DNA of 64,000 bases. Source: Ascaris suum (Eukaryota > Nematoda > Chromadorea > Rhabditida > Ascarididae). The stretch is from positions 10,002,322 to 10,066,321 of the forward strand of contig CM024173.1 of NCBI GenBank assembly GCA_013433145.1, in the 5' to 3' direction. Positions 29,001 to 46,410 of the stretch are shown one piece after another. Made by a program: the position numbers and the translations under genes. The notes beneath the pieces were generated by a model. It did no database searches. It was not told the origin of the DNA and saw nothing but the letters and a program-made list of their open reading frames with translations. The stretch's first letter is position 1. Every line of letters starts with the position of its first letter.

Positions 29001-32000
29001 GTTGGCTTACCCTTGTTACAGCTAGTCAAGCTTTCCCAATCCTTCGCTTTAACCTAACACGACGTGATGAGCCAGGTCAAATCTGTCTTATCACTGAAAT
29101 GAGCTTCTTTACAGCTCGTCGGCCTTTTCGATTTGGAGCGGATAATTCGTTTCACTGTTGAGTTGTTACCTTATTTCAGTCCATCGTTGTTACAATTCAC
29201 ATCCCCCTCCCGTCCTCGTTTCCCTCCCCGAACCCATGCCTGGATATTGTGTACTAAATATATATATTTTTAAAAATTTTTGTTCACCGGGAATCTTCTA
29301 CGAATAACTTGTCATTGCGGTCGTAACAGCTTTTTGAAAGTAACTTCCGAACCTTTATCAGGATTTTCTAGACAGCAGTGAATTGAAATCGAAACATTGC
29401 CTGCGTAAACGCGATCCTTGTCCGTAAGCTGTAGGTTGTGGCTGCGTTGTGTCTTATCGAATCTGAGGGTAGGGAAGTTTGATAAAGATATCGACAGAAA
29501 ATATGAGTTACTAACAGAAAAAAGTTTTAATTGAAGTAGAAAGAACACACGTTACAACTACACGACTATCACGTCAGTTACGCAGCTAGTTAGACCATCT
29601 CTCTTAATATCACCACGGACAACATCAAGGTATATTTTTTGGCGCAGTTTGGGAAACAGATCGGTACATTTCTCGTAGTATCAGCTAGTCGACTTGAGGT
29701 GTGATGTTAGCGCGGGAATATGAAATTTCGATTTGCTATGATCGTAGTGAAAAAGAGGAGTAGGGGTTTCGTGGATCATGCTTAGAAGGGTGCATTGGTA
29801 TATGGACATTGGGGAAAAGTGTTTCGCCTGTTAATTATTTGTCTTCAATTCTCACATATTAGCCGATTTTTCGACACTCTAGTTGGCCGGTTACCATCTA
29901 ATGAAGTAATTAAATGCGAAGCTTCTACCCTTAGGCATTGTGATATTTGTAAACTTTGTAAGACCCTCTTCGATAATCTTTGCATATTTCAGTGAATGCT
30001 CATGGGAGTTGGTCTTTATTCGACGTGTTGAACGACAATTTGCTCGTTGTGTGTGCTTCACCGAACCGTCCACCAACAGCACTAGTTGGACGTTTGCCGA
30101 AGCTTGGCCAAGAGGAAAAGGTTTGAAAGCTTGACCGTTTTGAGGTTTGCATTGCAGATGAGATTGCTATTGCCTAAATTCTCGGAGACGTTCGCAATCG
30201 CAGCTGATGATACCAAAAGTAGGAAGGAAGACGGTTCTCAGGTGGAAGTTTCTAAATCAAAATTCGTTGACCTGTTTCCTTGAAGTCCATTTTTTGCAAT
30301 TTCTCTCTTCTTTATTTCACATCGAAGTTTATTCCCAAGTGGGTTGCGAATTCAGCTTGGAGATGTGCAGCACCTTGCGGCTATGCCTCCTCCCTCTCTC
30401 TCCCTCTTTCTCCTCTTGTCCAAATGGAGTAAGGATTGATTTCGGAGAGGTAAAGTGCCATTTTGCTTCATCATCTGATTTCATGGATTATTTAGTACAT
30501 GAAGTCGAGTTTGCTCAGTCGTTATCGTGTATCACCTACTGTAAGCGAGAGTGACGTGTTTTGGAATTTTTCGAGGAGAGGGTACAATTGTAGTTCATTT
30601 CTAGGACAATTTTTTGCCAACATCTTATGCGGATCTAATTTCATGCTGTTATTCCGAAGTTTATAACGTTTTCTTTCGCTTTTAACGAACTTTCGGTCTT
30701 CTAGCAATTGTAAGGTTTGAATCGTTAAGGAACAACACGAAGGCTTGAGTTGAGTCTCGCTGAAGATGTGCTTAGTTGGATGCATCAATCCATTTTAATT
30801 TATCGCCGCAATATCTTTATGCATCGGTAATAAGGTGATAGAAGGAAGTAATTGCGAAGATGAATAAGTCAAGGATTCTGAAATTGTTGCATATTTACCT
30901 CAGCGGTGAATTGTGAACCTACCGTAATGATGTTGTTGGTTTTTTCCACTATCTAGGCGTTGATATTCTCTCCCGAACTTAATGCAGAGATAAATTAACA
31001 CGGAACGGAGAAATCGATCTCGACGCTGTTCTGTGAATGGTCAAAAATTATCGTCGATAATGGCGCCTCATAGCATATTTCCAACTTGATTACTTTTAAG
31101 AGAAAGTCGATGATTTGGTGCTCAATGTTGTTCCTTTGGTTTTCGGAAGTTTTATTTGTTTGTTTGGTAAAACGTGGATCACATTTCTTTTGGAGCCTTA
31201 AGCAGATACATTGGTTGGATGAGGTTTTTTTTAAATTTTCGTTGATATTTTCATTATTGAAGGATGAGGATTTATGTTTTTAGATATTATGGACTCGATT
31301 GGATAATAGTAGTACGCCGATTGAGATTCGACATAAACTTCTCGACTATTCGTGGAAAGTAATTAACTTCAGTTGGCAAGGTTCATTTTTCTCTTGCTTA
31401 ATTTCAAGCTTGTTATGGCATGTGGAATTTTTATCAGCTGAAGCTTTTTCGGTGCCCGCAATGCAAAATTGTGCAAAATTTTTATAATTTTCAGCACATT
31501 GTTGACATTTGTAAGAAAGTGGGGTTAAAAATTACTTAAGATTGGATTTCAAAATGAAGATTATCTATGTGTATACTCAATTTCAGACGGGAAACACTAT
31601 GAAGGCCTGCTATATATGCCGAATGGCGGTGATACAGTTCCACTGATCGTGAATCCACATGGAGGACCACACGGGATCTCGATCGCATCGTTTGTATTTC
31701 AATGCATTGTTAATGCTATTGTGAAAATGCATAGATGTCCGTTAATGGGGATGCATTCAAACGAAAGAGACGGAATCAGTAGTAGATCATCAAAGCAAAA
31801 TGGGCACACCCACTGGTTGGAAGGGGAGGAAGATGGAGGCAGTTTGTTGTAAGTAACTGAAGGAGGAAGGGGGGGGGGGGGGCGGAGAATTCATACAACC
31901 TCATTGAATGTCACTCTTCATCACACTGATCATTGACCGCTAATGAGTCGTCTTTAATGAACGTTTTGGTCGCTCTTCTAAATGGATTTTCGCGATAACC

Positions 32001-35000
32001 AATTAAGTCTGTTCCATGACGATTTATACAAATACACTCATATTGTTTCGAAATGAGTAAGTTGGAAAAATGCAGCAGTATTCCCGTCGAATCGTTTTGT
32101 TATCGTGAGGCTGGGTTTAGCACTCCGCTTGCCTAAAAGTATCCGTTTTTCTTGGATAAAACTCTTTGATGGATGAATTCCTGTACCTGTTCAAAATTCG
32201 TTCTGGAACTTCATGAATAACTTTCATACGGAATTTTTCGTCTTTAAATAAATTTCTATGATTTAACGGTTTTTTGATAGTGGGGAAACATCAGAAATTG
32301 AGTTGGTGATTCGCTATTGAGTTGGCGATGCATCCGTTAGTTCTTGTTTACCAAACTCGATGGTTTGGTAAACATAACTCGACGTTTTATCCTTTTTTGT
32401 TTTGTTTCTTTTCTTATCGATCAAAATAAAAGCTCCTCTTGAATAGCTCTTGGTCGCTTCGTTTGATTAAATTATATTTGTTAGTTTCTGTCTGAGATAT
32501 AATAACAAGCAAATTTCTCTACTAGCCCTTCTAAGTACCTCATTCCCAATTCCTCCTAGAGGCCCTGCAGATGGATCTGGTTTAATATATAGGATCCCGG
32601 TGTTGATTATGCTGCCGTTGCAGTTGGCCACGTCGCGATATCGTACTATTGCTCAATTCGGGTTACGCAGTCTTGGCGATAAACTATCACGGCTCTGTTG
32701 GTTATGGTGACAATTTTGTGCGATCTTTGCCAGGACATTGCGGCGATTTGGATGTCAAAGATGTGCAGGTAAAATGCTCTCTTCTTTCTTAAGCTGTTGT
32801 TTATTCCATTAGCGAGTGTGAGTTTCATCTGTTTTATTTGCGAAAGAGGGAATATTTGCTTGCAGCTTTAGAACAAGGAATGTGGTGTAACAACAGTAGT
32901 GCAGGCAAGAGTTCATTGGTTGTATGGAACGGGGGAAAGTTGACAGCTGATTGAATTTTGAGAGCAGTTGATGTTGATTTGCGAGATCGGTCATGGCTGC
33001 GTCCATTGGTTATAGATAATATGATTGCTTAGCGAGGTGAGTGTAAATTATTTCTTTGTGTTACCATTTCGTGCCATTTCTACATAGGCATCTATTGTCG
33101 GTAACCTTTTCCATTTCCCTAGACGTACAGGTAAGAAAGAAACCTGCGTTGAGCAATTGAAGATCCGCGCAGAAATGTGAGACTTATAGAATATGTGCGA
33201 AATAATGATGCTAAATTGCATTGGAAAAAAGTGTCATCAATGAGATGAAAAGTAAAAAAAGTGCTCAGCGAAGACTCGAAAGGAGAGCTGTTTGCAGTCT
33301 TTTTTCGGAGTTCCTTTTACAACTTCTGTGGCAAAGTTGTGTCCATTCGTCTTAACTTTAGTTGTAGTGGAATTGCGATTGCGAATGTTGCAGTTGCAAT
33401 CTTTGAAGGGCGATATGAAACTTCTCTATCAATTCTTCTCTTGAAATAGGCGGATAAAGTCGAAAGAATACTCCGAGTCAGCATTTATGCAAATACTCGA
33501 TCACTTTGAAAAAACATATGAAGCATTTCCGTCGTAATGCACGCTAGCACATTTACATTTTCAACTCGCATTAAGGCATTGTGTACGCACATATCCGGTA
33601 GTCTCAACACATGAATGAAGTTTGTTAGGTATAATTTGCATTCCCATATAATACCAGTTAGCAAAACTAAATTTAATTCTTTGATATCGAAATGAGTTGT
33701 AGTCATTTAAGGCTGCATAGAAATTTGCATGCATTTTTGCAAGCGATCACTGCTGAATTCGCCTCATTTTATGGATATAGCACGTAGAAGAGCATTCATG
33801 AGAAGCCAACACCACCTGTGCTTTTGTGTTTCGATCATTTCGCTGACCACTTCCGTAAGTTAGGCAACTAATACTGAAATATCTATATTAGTACTTTCAT
33901 GTTTTGAATGATCTGAGCGTTCACATTAATCTACGAAAAATTGGCTGTTTGTGCAAAACGCATGTAATTCTTTGCCATCTCAAATCATGCATATAGTACT
34001 TTCAAAGTTGGTGGATCGTTATGGAAGGTGCTATGGGAGATGGTTACCTTGTGAGTACCCACAGGAAGTCATTTTGCCCCTCAAAAGTTTTAAAAATCTT
34101 CAATGATTCATTAAGTGAAACTACCGGACAGATAGAAGCATACTGATGCATTTGCACAGACACAATATTGCCATGATGCGTTTTGCAAATGGAGATTTGC
34201 AGAGGCGCATTAAACGAACCTTTTTTCTTCAGACATTTAGGGGTGTTAATGAAAATATGGAAGCCTTATTGCGTATATTGCTGTAGCTGTTCGCAATTTA
34301 TGAAACTGGTTGATCTGATGAGCAAGACCGAAAGTGTGCGTAACGTGGCAACACTTAAAACGTTTGTCAATATCTGTTTTTTTTTCTGAGTGTGGGTTTT
34401 ATTTAATTGGCGGAGTTAGAAGAAGCATATTTTGTAGTAGCATTCGTTTTATGCATTTCCACCTGCTGGAAAATGATGATGCAAAAAATACAAGAGGCTT
34501 CAAGCACTCGAGCAGAAATTAGATGGGATTAGACGGCCTAATTTTGAAATTGATTCTCGCTCCTCGTTGTGAAGTATATTTGCGGTTATGTTCAGTAACA
34601 GGTGGCCATAATTGTGGATTGTTTGAGAAGTTCATAAGGTATTGTTTTATTGCCACTGAATTTGGACACAGCAGGCGGAATAGTGCTGCGAAGAGATTAT
34701 TCAGCTGTTAGAGTGGGTTTATTTATTTGCTAGTTGTATCGGTTTGTTTCTATAAACTGTGTTGGTTTTGTGCGTTGATGGATGTGGATTTTCACAAATT
34801 GATTTTATCGTCTTTTTTTTTCAGCATGCGGTGGAGAACGTCCTAGAAAGTGAGCCGCGATTGGATCGAACGCGAGTTGCGGTATTCGGAGGATCTCATG
34901 GTGGATTTCTAGCTAGTCACCTTATTGGACAATATCCTGTAAGTATATGTTAGCCTGTAGTTTCCCACCATTGATATATTATGGGATTCGAGTCTTGAGG

Positions 35001-38000
35001 TACTTAATCAGGGAATTCTTTAGGAGTTAAATGCTTAGAGACTTGACGTTATCGCTGGGATTCGTTAGGTAAGTGGTACGGAACAGCATAATCCAGAACG
35101 ATTTTGATTCCAGCAAGTCTCTACTGCCGTATATTTTTTCCAATTTATTGATTGGTCTTTATTGCAGGGTTTCTATAAGGCGTGCGTCGCGTTGAATCCA
35201 GTACTCAACATTGCAAGTAAAGCTTCATTGATCGTTGATTGTAGCTATAGGCATTTTCATTGATTCACTTTGTGCACTCTCTTGTGATGACACCCATTTG
35301 TTGCACAAAGAAAATAGTTTTCCACTCGTTCTTCAACGAATTGCATTGTTTTTGTTGACGTGGGCTAATAGTAGATGAATGGGCAGCGTTTGATTGCTGT
35401 TCTTGATTTTTGCGATTTTTTTTAATGAGAATATCGAGAAAAATATATTAACAAAAGATTTATTATTCTTTTATTGGACATTTTTTGTCTAGTTTCTGTA
35501 ACGTGATGGAAGCGTTTTAGTTGATTGTGAGATCGTTATCAGTCTGCGATTGTACTAATAATGCCTATGAAAATCTTTTCTTTCTTCTAAATTTCCAGTG
35601 CATTGCCTAAGTAATACATGCAAAGAAATACGATAATTTTGGGCAAATAGTGACAGCTGATATAAAAATTGATGTTGAGAGGCCATAATTTTGTTCGTTT
35701 ACTGCAAGGTGCAAATTATATGCATCAAATGATAATTGTTGTCATTACTATTAAAATTATTTATTAAGCAAGTTAGGTTAAGCTAATTTAATAATCATTA
35801 AATGAGGAAGAGGTTAACAGAAGTGCGACGTGTGAGTGAAAAGAGTAAAATGGTGGAAATGGAATAACGTAGGCATAGTATAGCATAGTATAGGTTTTGG
35901 CTGTATAAAGCCTCCTCGATCTAATGGCATTTTGTAGGAGTTAATGATGCGAAGACAGATCGGTTTGAAGTGAAAAGTTGATTAGATAAATGGAACTGGT
36001 GAATCGCATTTTTTGAAACGCTTTTGAGTTTAACGTTCAACTTGATTTGCTCAAATGATTTCTTTACGGTTCTTTGATGGCTGAGGATGTTGACACTTAA
36101 TTTTGCATCCACAAATAATCGCTTCAATTGCAGCAATGTTCGAAATTTCGGATATCGCTGATTGGTACGTTTTATTGAAAATTTGATCCGTTTGAACCTC
36201 AATACAAAGTTTTAAATTCAACTTGCGTCAGTGATTTCTCCTCCTCCATTCAATATTAATAATGTCCTTTATTTCTTTGGTTTCAAATTTATGAAATATT
36301 TGTGAAACCCAATATAAATTTATAAAAAAATGAGTGGAATGAGGTGGAGAAATATCGCTCCTTCCTTTCCAAGTATGCATATCGTTACGCTTATAATTTT
36401 CAGCCTGCGACTGTAACCATTGAGAACGTTTATCCTCTGTCCATATCTCAATGAAGTGATGATCCTAAGAGTGAAGGTCCCTCCTTTCAGTTGGACACAT
36501 TAGAATAGCGGATGTGATTTCTATTTTGCCTCGTCAAGTGGCTAAAATGAAATTGTTTGCATATAAATATCCGGTTCTTATCAAGAGTTTTGATAATTTG
36601 AATAATGGTTTGATAATGATGTTTTGGTAACGATAATTTAATAATAATGGTTAAATGAATAATTTCATCGAAAACCTTTAGTTGATTTGTGAACGGTTTG
36701 CTTACGAACCGTTATTTAATATGAATGGTTAGAGGTATTGCAGAAATGTTGCATGGTAAATGCTATGTGGTTATTAACATCAGCAGTAATATAGGCAGAT
36801 TCTCTTAATTCGATGTTGCTTACATAACGGGCAGAATATTTACTTTGGTGTAGTAAATTGCAAGCACAAATTCTGATAGAGGTCAGAGATGTTCTGACTC
36901 GGAAATATCGTATAATAAAAAAAATCGAATTTTGATTTCACAATATTAAGACTGATCGGATAACGACTCTCATTGCAGAATTGCAAACGTTCTCTGCCTC
37001 GTCTGCGCCTAATAATGGACCTGATATGTTTTTACAGCAGAGCACCATTTGATAACGATGAATCCCTGGGAAAACATCTCTGTGAAGTTTTATTGAACGC
37101 GAATGTTTTGAAAAGCTGCGTATGAGGAGTCTACTATTGGGTAAAGGGAATGAATGGTCCGCCATGAGTTTTGCATCCTTGAAAATCTCCTGTAATCCTC
37201 AGCTTCCCTTCCCCCATCCTCTTGCTTCCTCTCAGGTCTACTCCTATATGGAGCGCAATCTTGGCGCTGCTGTCGTTGTGTGATTATACTCAACGAAATT
37301 GTGGCTCATCCATCCTTACGAGCAGAGTGCCCCTCCTCTCACTCTCCCCTCCTTCCTCCCCGAATTAGGAATAAAATCAAACTCTTGGTCGTCTATCTAG
37401 GGTGATATATTTGTGCTTGAAGAACACAAGTGTTGTCGTGCACAAAATGGTGTGTCTACCTGTAAATGTGGATTTTGGGGATGAACACACGAAAGTGCTT
37501 CCAATAGAAGTTGGGTGCTGCCTCGCAGTTGGGAACAAATAATCTGTTTTGTTACTGCGTACGTTACTTCGATGCTTTCAGGTTTTAAAGACTGAAGTGT
37601 CTAATCAAGAAAGCGCAAATGGTCTGCTTTTATAGGCTGAGTTGTTATCTGGTATTTGAATATTTGAGGCCCGAATTAGTCTCTCTTCGAGTCGATAAGA
37701 CCGAATTAGTCACTTCGCTTGCACAGGTGGTCTGTCTGCTTTGCTGTTGACTTATTCTTTGACGTGATCGTACTTAAAGGGCAATTGTATGCGCAACAGG
37801 CGTTGATCAGGATTGGAAGAAAGGTCTTACCGAGCAGCAGCGCGATAAGATGTACAACTCGTCCCCTATTGCGCATGTGGAAAAGGTGCCTGTTTTTCAG
37901 AACTTTCGATATATTGTGTACTAGTAGATGTCATCTTTTCCTCGAATCATTGCGATTATTACTGAGAGCAAGAATCTCCTTCCTTAGAAGACGAATTGGT

Positions 38001-39229
38001 TAATTAGCCTTAAATTTAGTTCGTTGCGCTATATTGGCAAAGAATGGTAGATACATTGCTGTCCATTTATTCGTTACCCTTATATATGAGAAGAGTACGT
38101 TCCATTGGTTGCCTTTCCGTCAATGCATTACTCTATATAACTTGTAAGAAGTGATTTGCATATATTGTTTCTCTGTTTAATTTCAGTTATGCCTAATCAC
38201 TTTGTAGTACTCGACAGAAGTGATGCAATTTTTGTTGTTTTAGGTGGAAACACCTTATTTATTATTGAATGGAGAGAAGGATCGCCGTGTCACTAGTCAT
38301 TATCGCCCATTTTTGCGCAACCTGGCTGCACGAGGCATTCCGCATAAGTAGGTCTTTTTGTTTCTAGAGAGGTTATCCTTTACTTAGTTTATATTTGTTG
38401 TGTTGAAGATTAATTATTAGGCTATAAATATATAAGTATCTAATAGTCCATTAATGAACGTTACTTTCAAACGTTATGAAGCGAGGGAGATCCTATCTGT
38501 GAAATATGCACAGCATAGTGATGTAGAATGGCAATTTCGCGATTTTGAGAAAGACCGTGAATTGCACCATTCTCTCGAGAAAAAGCCATATTGTCGTAGT
38601 TTAAGTGAGCGATTATTTCAGTTCTAATCTTAACGATTAGGATCTTCGATGAATTGCATATTTTAAGGCAAGAGAATATGACTGACATTATTTTAGCAGA
38701 GCCTTTGATTATATTTGCGTCTATGCTGTCGCTATCACAACATGCATGCTGCTTGCATGGTTTCACATTCTTGTCCCCATCGCTCCTCATCATCATAATC
38801 TTCCTTAACGAATCAGCACTTGTGACGTTCGTCCGTTTATAAAAAGGCGTGAACAATAAATGCACATAGATCTGATTGATCGATTGAATTGCTGATGAAT
38901 CAACCTTTAGGCACCTTTTTTGCATGAACTGTGTTAGTTTCTCTTCCCGAAAATTTCTGGTACAAATTGCTGCTTTTTGCTGGTTTTCACTTGGGAAGTT
39001 GCTCGTAAAAATATGGGTAGATATTTTTGTATTCTCTTTCTCTCTTCTTAATTGACTTCATTCTATGAATTGACTATAGAACTTTGGAGTGAGGCAAATA
39101 AGTAATTAAAATTTTTGCATTTATAGAGTTCTTACTTATCCGGAATCGTGTCATCCACTCGAAGAGGTTGATGTAGAAGCAGATTATGCAATCAATATTG
39201 TGCGATGGTTCGACAAATATCTTCATTAA
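16941..39229 (+). CDS. APEH: Acylaminoacyl-peptidase (acylamino-acid-releasing enzyme), 22 exons, complete
   Basis: Serine peptidase of family S9C that removes N-acylated amino acids from blocked peptides; the family is cytosolic. Exons: 16941-17009, 17646-17702, 18719-18861, 19704-19794, 20806-20887, 23265-23401, 24146-24283, 24941-25032, 26374-26536, 27707-27764, 28055-28158, 28743-28797, 29993-30120, 31284-31380, 31587-31689, 32624-32768, 34825-34938, 35168-35216, 36134-36164, 37780-37885, 38244-38347, 39127-39229. These sum to 2,169 nt, or 722 residues plus stop, close to the 732 of human APEH. Every junction keeps frame. Residues 1 to about 465 match the beta-propeller half and about 470-722 the alpha/beta-hydrolase half. 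The expected catalytic residues are Ser578 (GGSHGGF), Asp667 (GEKDRRV) and His698 (ESCHPLEE). HGGPH at 496-500 is the oxyanion loop. The start is the first ATG in frame after a stop at 16860-16862. About 90% of the gene is intron. Junctions are my reading by homology and have not been checked against transcripts. Confidence 0.96.
17646..17702 (+). CDS. APEH: APEH exon 2 (residues 24-42)
   Basis: Short phase 0-0 exon between a TTTGCAG acceptor and a GTGAGG donor. It reads IPIALSGRLHHKAASRCLQ, which weakly fits the N-terminal region of the family. It is accepted because both junctions and the phase fit. Confidence 0.75.
18719..18861 (+). CDS. APEH: APEH exon 3 (residues 43-90)
   Basis: Acceptor TTATTCAG and donor GTATGT, ending in phase 2. 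It contains IWSNRALEMKKIH, corresponding to the WTQRDLERMENI region of human APEH at the start of the propeller. Confidence 0.88.
19704..19794 (+). CDS. APEH: APEH exon 4 (residues 90-120)
   Basis: Acceptor GATTTCAG, donor GTAGGT. The single leading base completes a Glu codon left by exon 3. It reads through a SKSDSKIATLI strand and ends at KEKKQYIK, matching the EKQFLEVW neighbourhood of the human protein. Confidence 0.92.
19902..19914 (+). repeat. G13 run in APEH intron 4
   Basis: Thirteen G following a GA-rich lead-in. Confidence 0.98.
20806..20887 (+). CDS. APEH: APEH exon 5 (residues 121-148)
   Basis: Acceptor TTTGCAG; donor GTTTGT, ending in phase 1. It begins IYDLSEHIEICCVDV and ends HGVIHPE, equivalent to the ALEKHGPVYED segment of human APEH. 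Confidence 0.92.
23265..23401 (+). CDS. APEH: APEH exon 6 (residues 148-193)
   Basis: Acceptor ATTACAG, donor GTGAGT. It encodes FGGLKWSNGEGHILFTAEK, a propeller blade matching the FGCLSWSHSETHLLYVAEK segment of human APEH. Confidence 0.95.
24146..24283 (+). CDS. APEH: APEH exon 7 (residues 194-239)
   Basis: Acceptor TAAACAG, donor GTAAGT, phase 0-0. It contains ENWGEQ followed by CIMDVLSG and DSLSPAY, matching EDWGEN, CVLDVESG and ENVSPGQ of the human enzyme. Confidence 0.96.
24941..25032 (+). CDS. APEH: APEH exon 8 (residues 240-270)
   Basis: Acceptor AAGTTCAG, donor GTTTGT (phase 2). It reads SVWAPDDRGVVFFG and ends KIYCSNRR, matching AFWAPGDAGVVFVG and IRFCTNRR in human APEH. An in-frame GTAAAA inside the exon is not used as a donor, because the frame continues into the conserved CSNRR. 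Confidence 0.96.
25088..25099 (+). repeat. G12 run in APEH intron 8
   Basis: Twelve G, one of three homopolymer runs in this intron. Confidence 0.98.
25321..25330 (-). repeat. C10 run in APEH intron 8
   Basis: Ten C on the plus strand inside a longer CT-rich stretch, so the G-rich strand is the template of APEH. Confidence 0.95.
26174..26183 (+). repeat. G10 run in APEH intron 8
   Basis: Ten G flanked by GGGG blocks on both sides, a good quadruplex candidate. Confidence 0.97.
26374..26536 (+). CDS. APEH: APEH exon 9 (residues 270-324)
   Basis: Acceptor TTTTGCAG, donor GTATAC. It begins with the last base of an Arg codon and reads GTLYYYDLEKANLTALSDED, matching SALYYVDL and LLSDDS of the human enzyme. 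Confidence 0.95.
27707..27764 (+). CDS. APEH: APEH exon 10 (residues 325-344)
   Basis: Acceptor AATTTCAG, donor GTAAGT (phase 1). It reads INWSTKQNREVVPIVDIPK and continues a propeller blade (human LYDWYTKVTSVVVDVVP). Confidence 0.94.
28055..28158 (+). CDS. APEH: APEH exon 11 (residues 344-378)
   Basis: Acceptor TATTTCAG. The donor is GTTGGT at 28159. A better-looking GTAATT four bases downstream would shift the frame and hit a stop in exon 12, so it is rejected. It contains MMQLPNRCWANDNRRVIV, matching the LLPLGCWSADSQRVVF segment. Confidence 0.93.
28743..28797 (+). CDS. APEH: APEH exon 12 (residues 379-397)
   Basis: Acceptor CATTTAG, donor GTGAGT. It encodes EILVVDTDSGAVKKISNI, matching DLFAVDTQVGTVTSLT of human APEH. 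Confidence 0.93.
29993..30120 (+). CDS. APEH: APEH exon 13 (residues 397-439)
   Basis: Acceptor ATTTCAG, donor GTTTGA. It reads HGSWSLFDVLNDNLLVV and later GRLPKLGQEEK, matching GGSWKLLTIDQDLMVAQ and GFLPSAGKEQ. Confidence 0.94.
31284..31380 (+). CDS. APEH: APEH exon 14 (residues 440-472)
   Basis: Acceptor TTTTTAG; donor GTTCAT (phase 1). It begins ILWTRLDNSSTPIEI (human VLWVSLEEAEPIPDI) and ends INFSWQ. An internal GTAATT is not used, since only the later donor keeps phase with exon 15. Confidence 0.92.
31587..31689 (+). CDS. APEH: APEH exon 15, oxyanion loop (residues 472-506)
   Basis: Acceptor ATTTCAG; donor GTTTGT (phase 2). It encodes GKHYEGLLYMP and then LIVNPHGGPHG, the HGGPH loop of the S9 hydrolase fold. 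The donor is set by alignment to the following Ser-Trp (human TAW). Confidence 0.95.
31869..31882 (+). repeat. G14 run in APEH intron 15
   Basis: Fourteen G after a GGA-rich lead-in. Confidence 0.98.
32624..32768 (+). CDS. APEH: APEH exon 16 with NYHGS (residues 506-554)
   Basis: Acceptor GTTGCAG, donor GTAAAA. It reads WPRRDIVLLLNSGYAVLAIN, then YHGSVGYGD and GDLDVKDVQ, matching GFAVLLVNYRGSTGFGQ and HQDVKDVQ. Residue 528 (codon 32688-32690, CAC) is His where the family normally has Arg. Confidence 0.96.
34825..34938 (+). CDS. APEH: APEH exon 17, catalytic serine (residues 555-592)
   Basis: Acceptor TTTTTCAG, donor GTAAGT. It contains VAVFGGSHGGFLASHLIGQY; the nucleophile Ser578 is the TCT at 34894-34896. 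Human APEH has GGSHGGFISCHLIGQYP here. Confidence 0.98.
35168..35216 (+). CDS. APEH: APEH exon 18 (residues 593-609)
   Basis: Acceptor ATTGCAG, donor GTAAAG (phase 1). It encodes GFYKACVALNPVLNIA, matching ETYRACVARNPVINIA of human APEH. Confidence 0.96.
36134..36164 (+). CDS. APEH: APEH exon 19, 31-nt microexon (residues 609-619)
   Basis: Acceptor AATTGCAG, donor GTACGT, entering in phase 1 and leaving in phase 2. It encodes TMFEISDIAD plus two bases of the next Trp, matching SMLGSTDIPDW in human APEH. It is too short to find except by homology and frame. Confidence 0.9.
37780..37885 (+). CDS. APEH: APEH exon 20 (residues 619-654)
   Basis: The first base completes the Trp codon from exon 19, and the exon continues AIVCATGVDQDWKKGLTEQQ and ends SSPIAHVEK (human DKSPIRYIPQ). 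The acceptor is an unusual TTAAAG. The alternatives ACAACAG and GATCAG lie in frame, but both would break the phase set by exon 19. Donor GTGCCT. Confidence 0.9.
38244..38347 (+). CDS. APEH: APEH exon 21, catalytic aspartate (residues 655-689)
   Basis: Acceptor GTTTTAG, donor GTAGGT (phase 2). It encodes VETPYLLLNGEKDRRVTSHY, matching KTPLLLMLGQEDRRV. Asp667 is the GAT at 38280-38282. Confidence 0.97.
38467..38925 (-). CDS. 152-codon open frame antisense within APEH intron 21
   Basis: ATG-initiated frame of 152 codons on the strand opposite APEH, wholly inside the intron between exons 21 and 22. It is one of the longest uninterrupted frames in the window outside the (TA)n arrays and APEH exons. 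The protein has no motif, signal peptide or membrane segment I recognise and no clear splice sites flank it. It could be a nested single-exon gene or chance. Confidence 0.15.
   Translation of the reverse strand: MQKRCLKVDSSAIQSINQIYVHLLFTPFYKRTNVTSADSLRKIMMMRSDGDKNVKPCKQHACCDSDSIDANIIKGSAKIMSVIFSCLKICNSSKILIVKIRTEIIAHLNYDNMAFSRENGAIHGLSQNREIAILHHYAVHISQIGSPSLHNV
39127..39229 (+). CDS. APEH: APEH exon 22, catalytic histidine and stop (residues 689-722)
   Basis: Acceptor TTTATAG. It encodes VLTYPESCHPLEEVDVEADY and ends at TAA 39227-39229. His698 is the CAT at 39152-39154 (human YPKSTHALSEVEVESD). I see no AATAAA in the following 190 bases, so the polyadenylation signal is presumably a variant. 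Confidence 0.97.

Positions 39230-46410
<7,181 letters not shown>

Noticed and set aside
29030..29159. Open stretch after a TTACAG at 29020, between APEH exons 12 and 13
   Set aside because: It is in usable phase but does not resemble APEH, ends in a stop with no donor, and exon 12 already joins exon 13 in frame with the family alignment.
37719..38003. 94-codon frame overlapping APEH exon 20
   Set aside because: It is a different reading frame from the conserved DWKKGLTEQQ sequence and is a shadow of the real exon.
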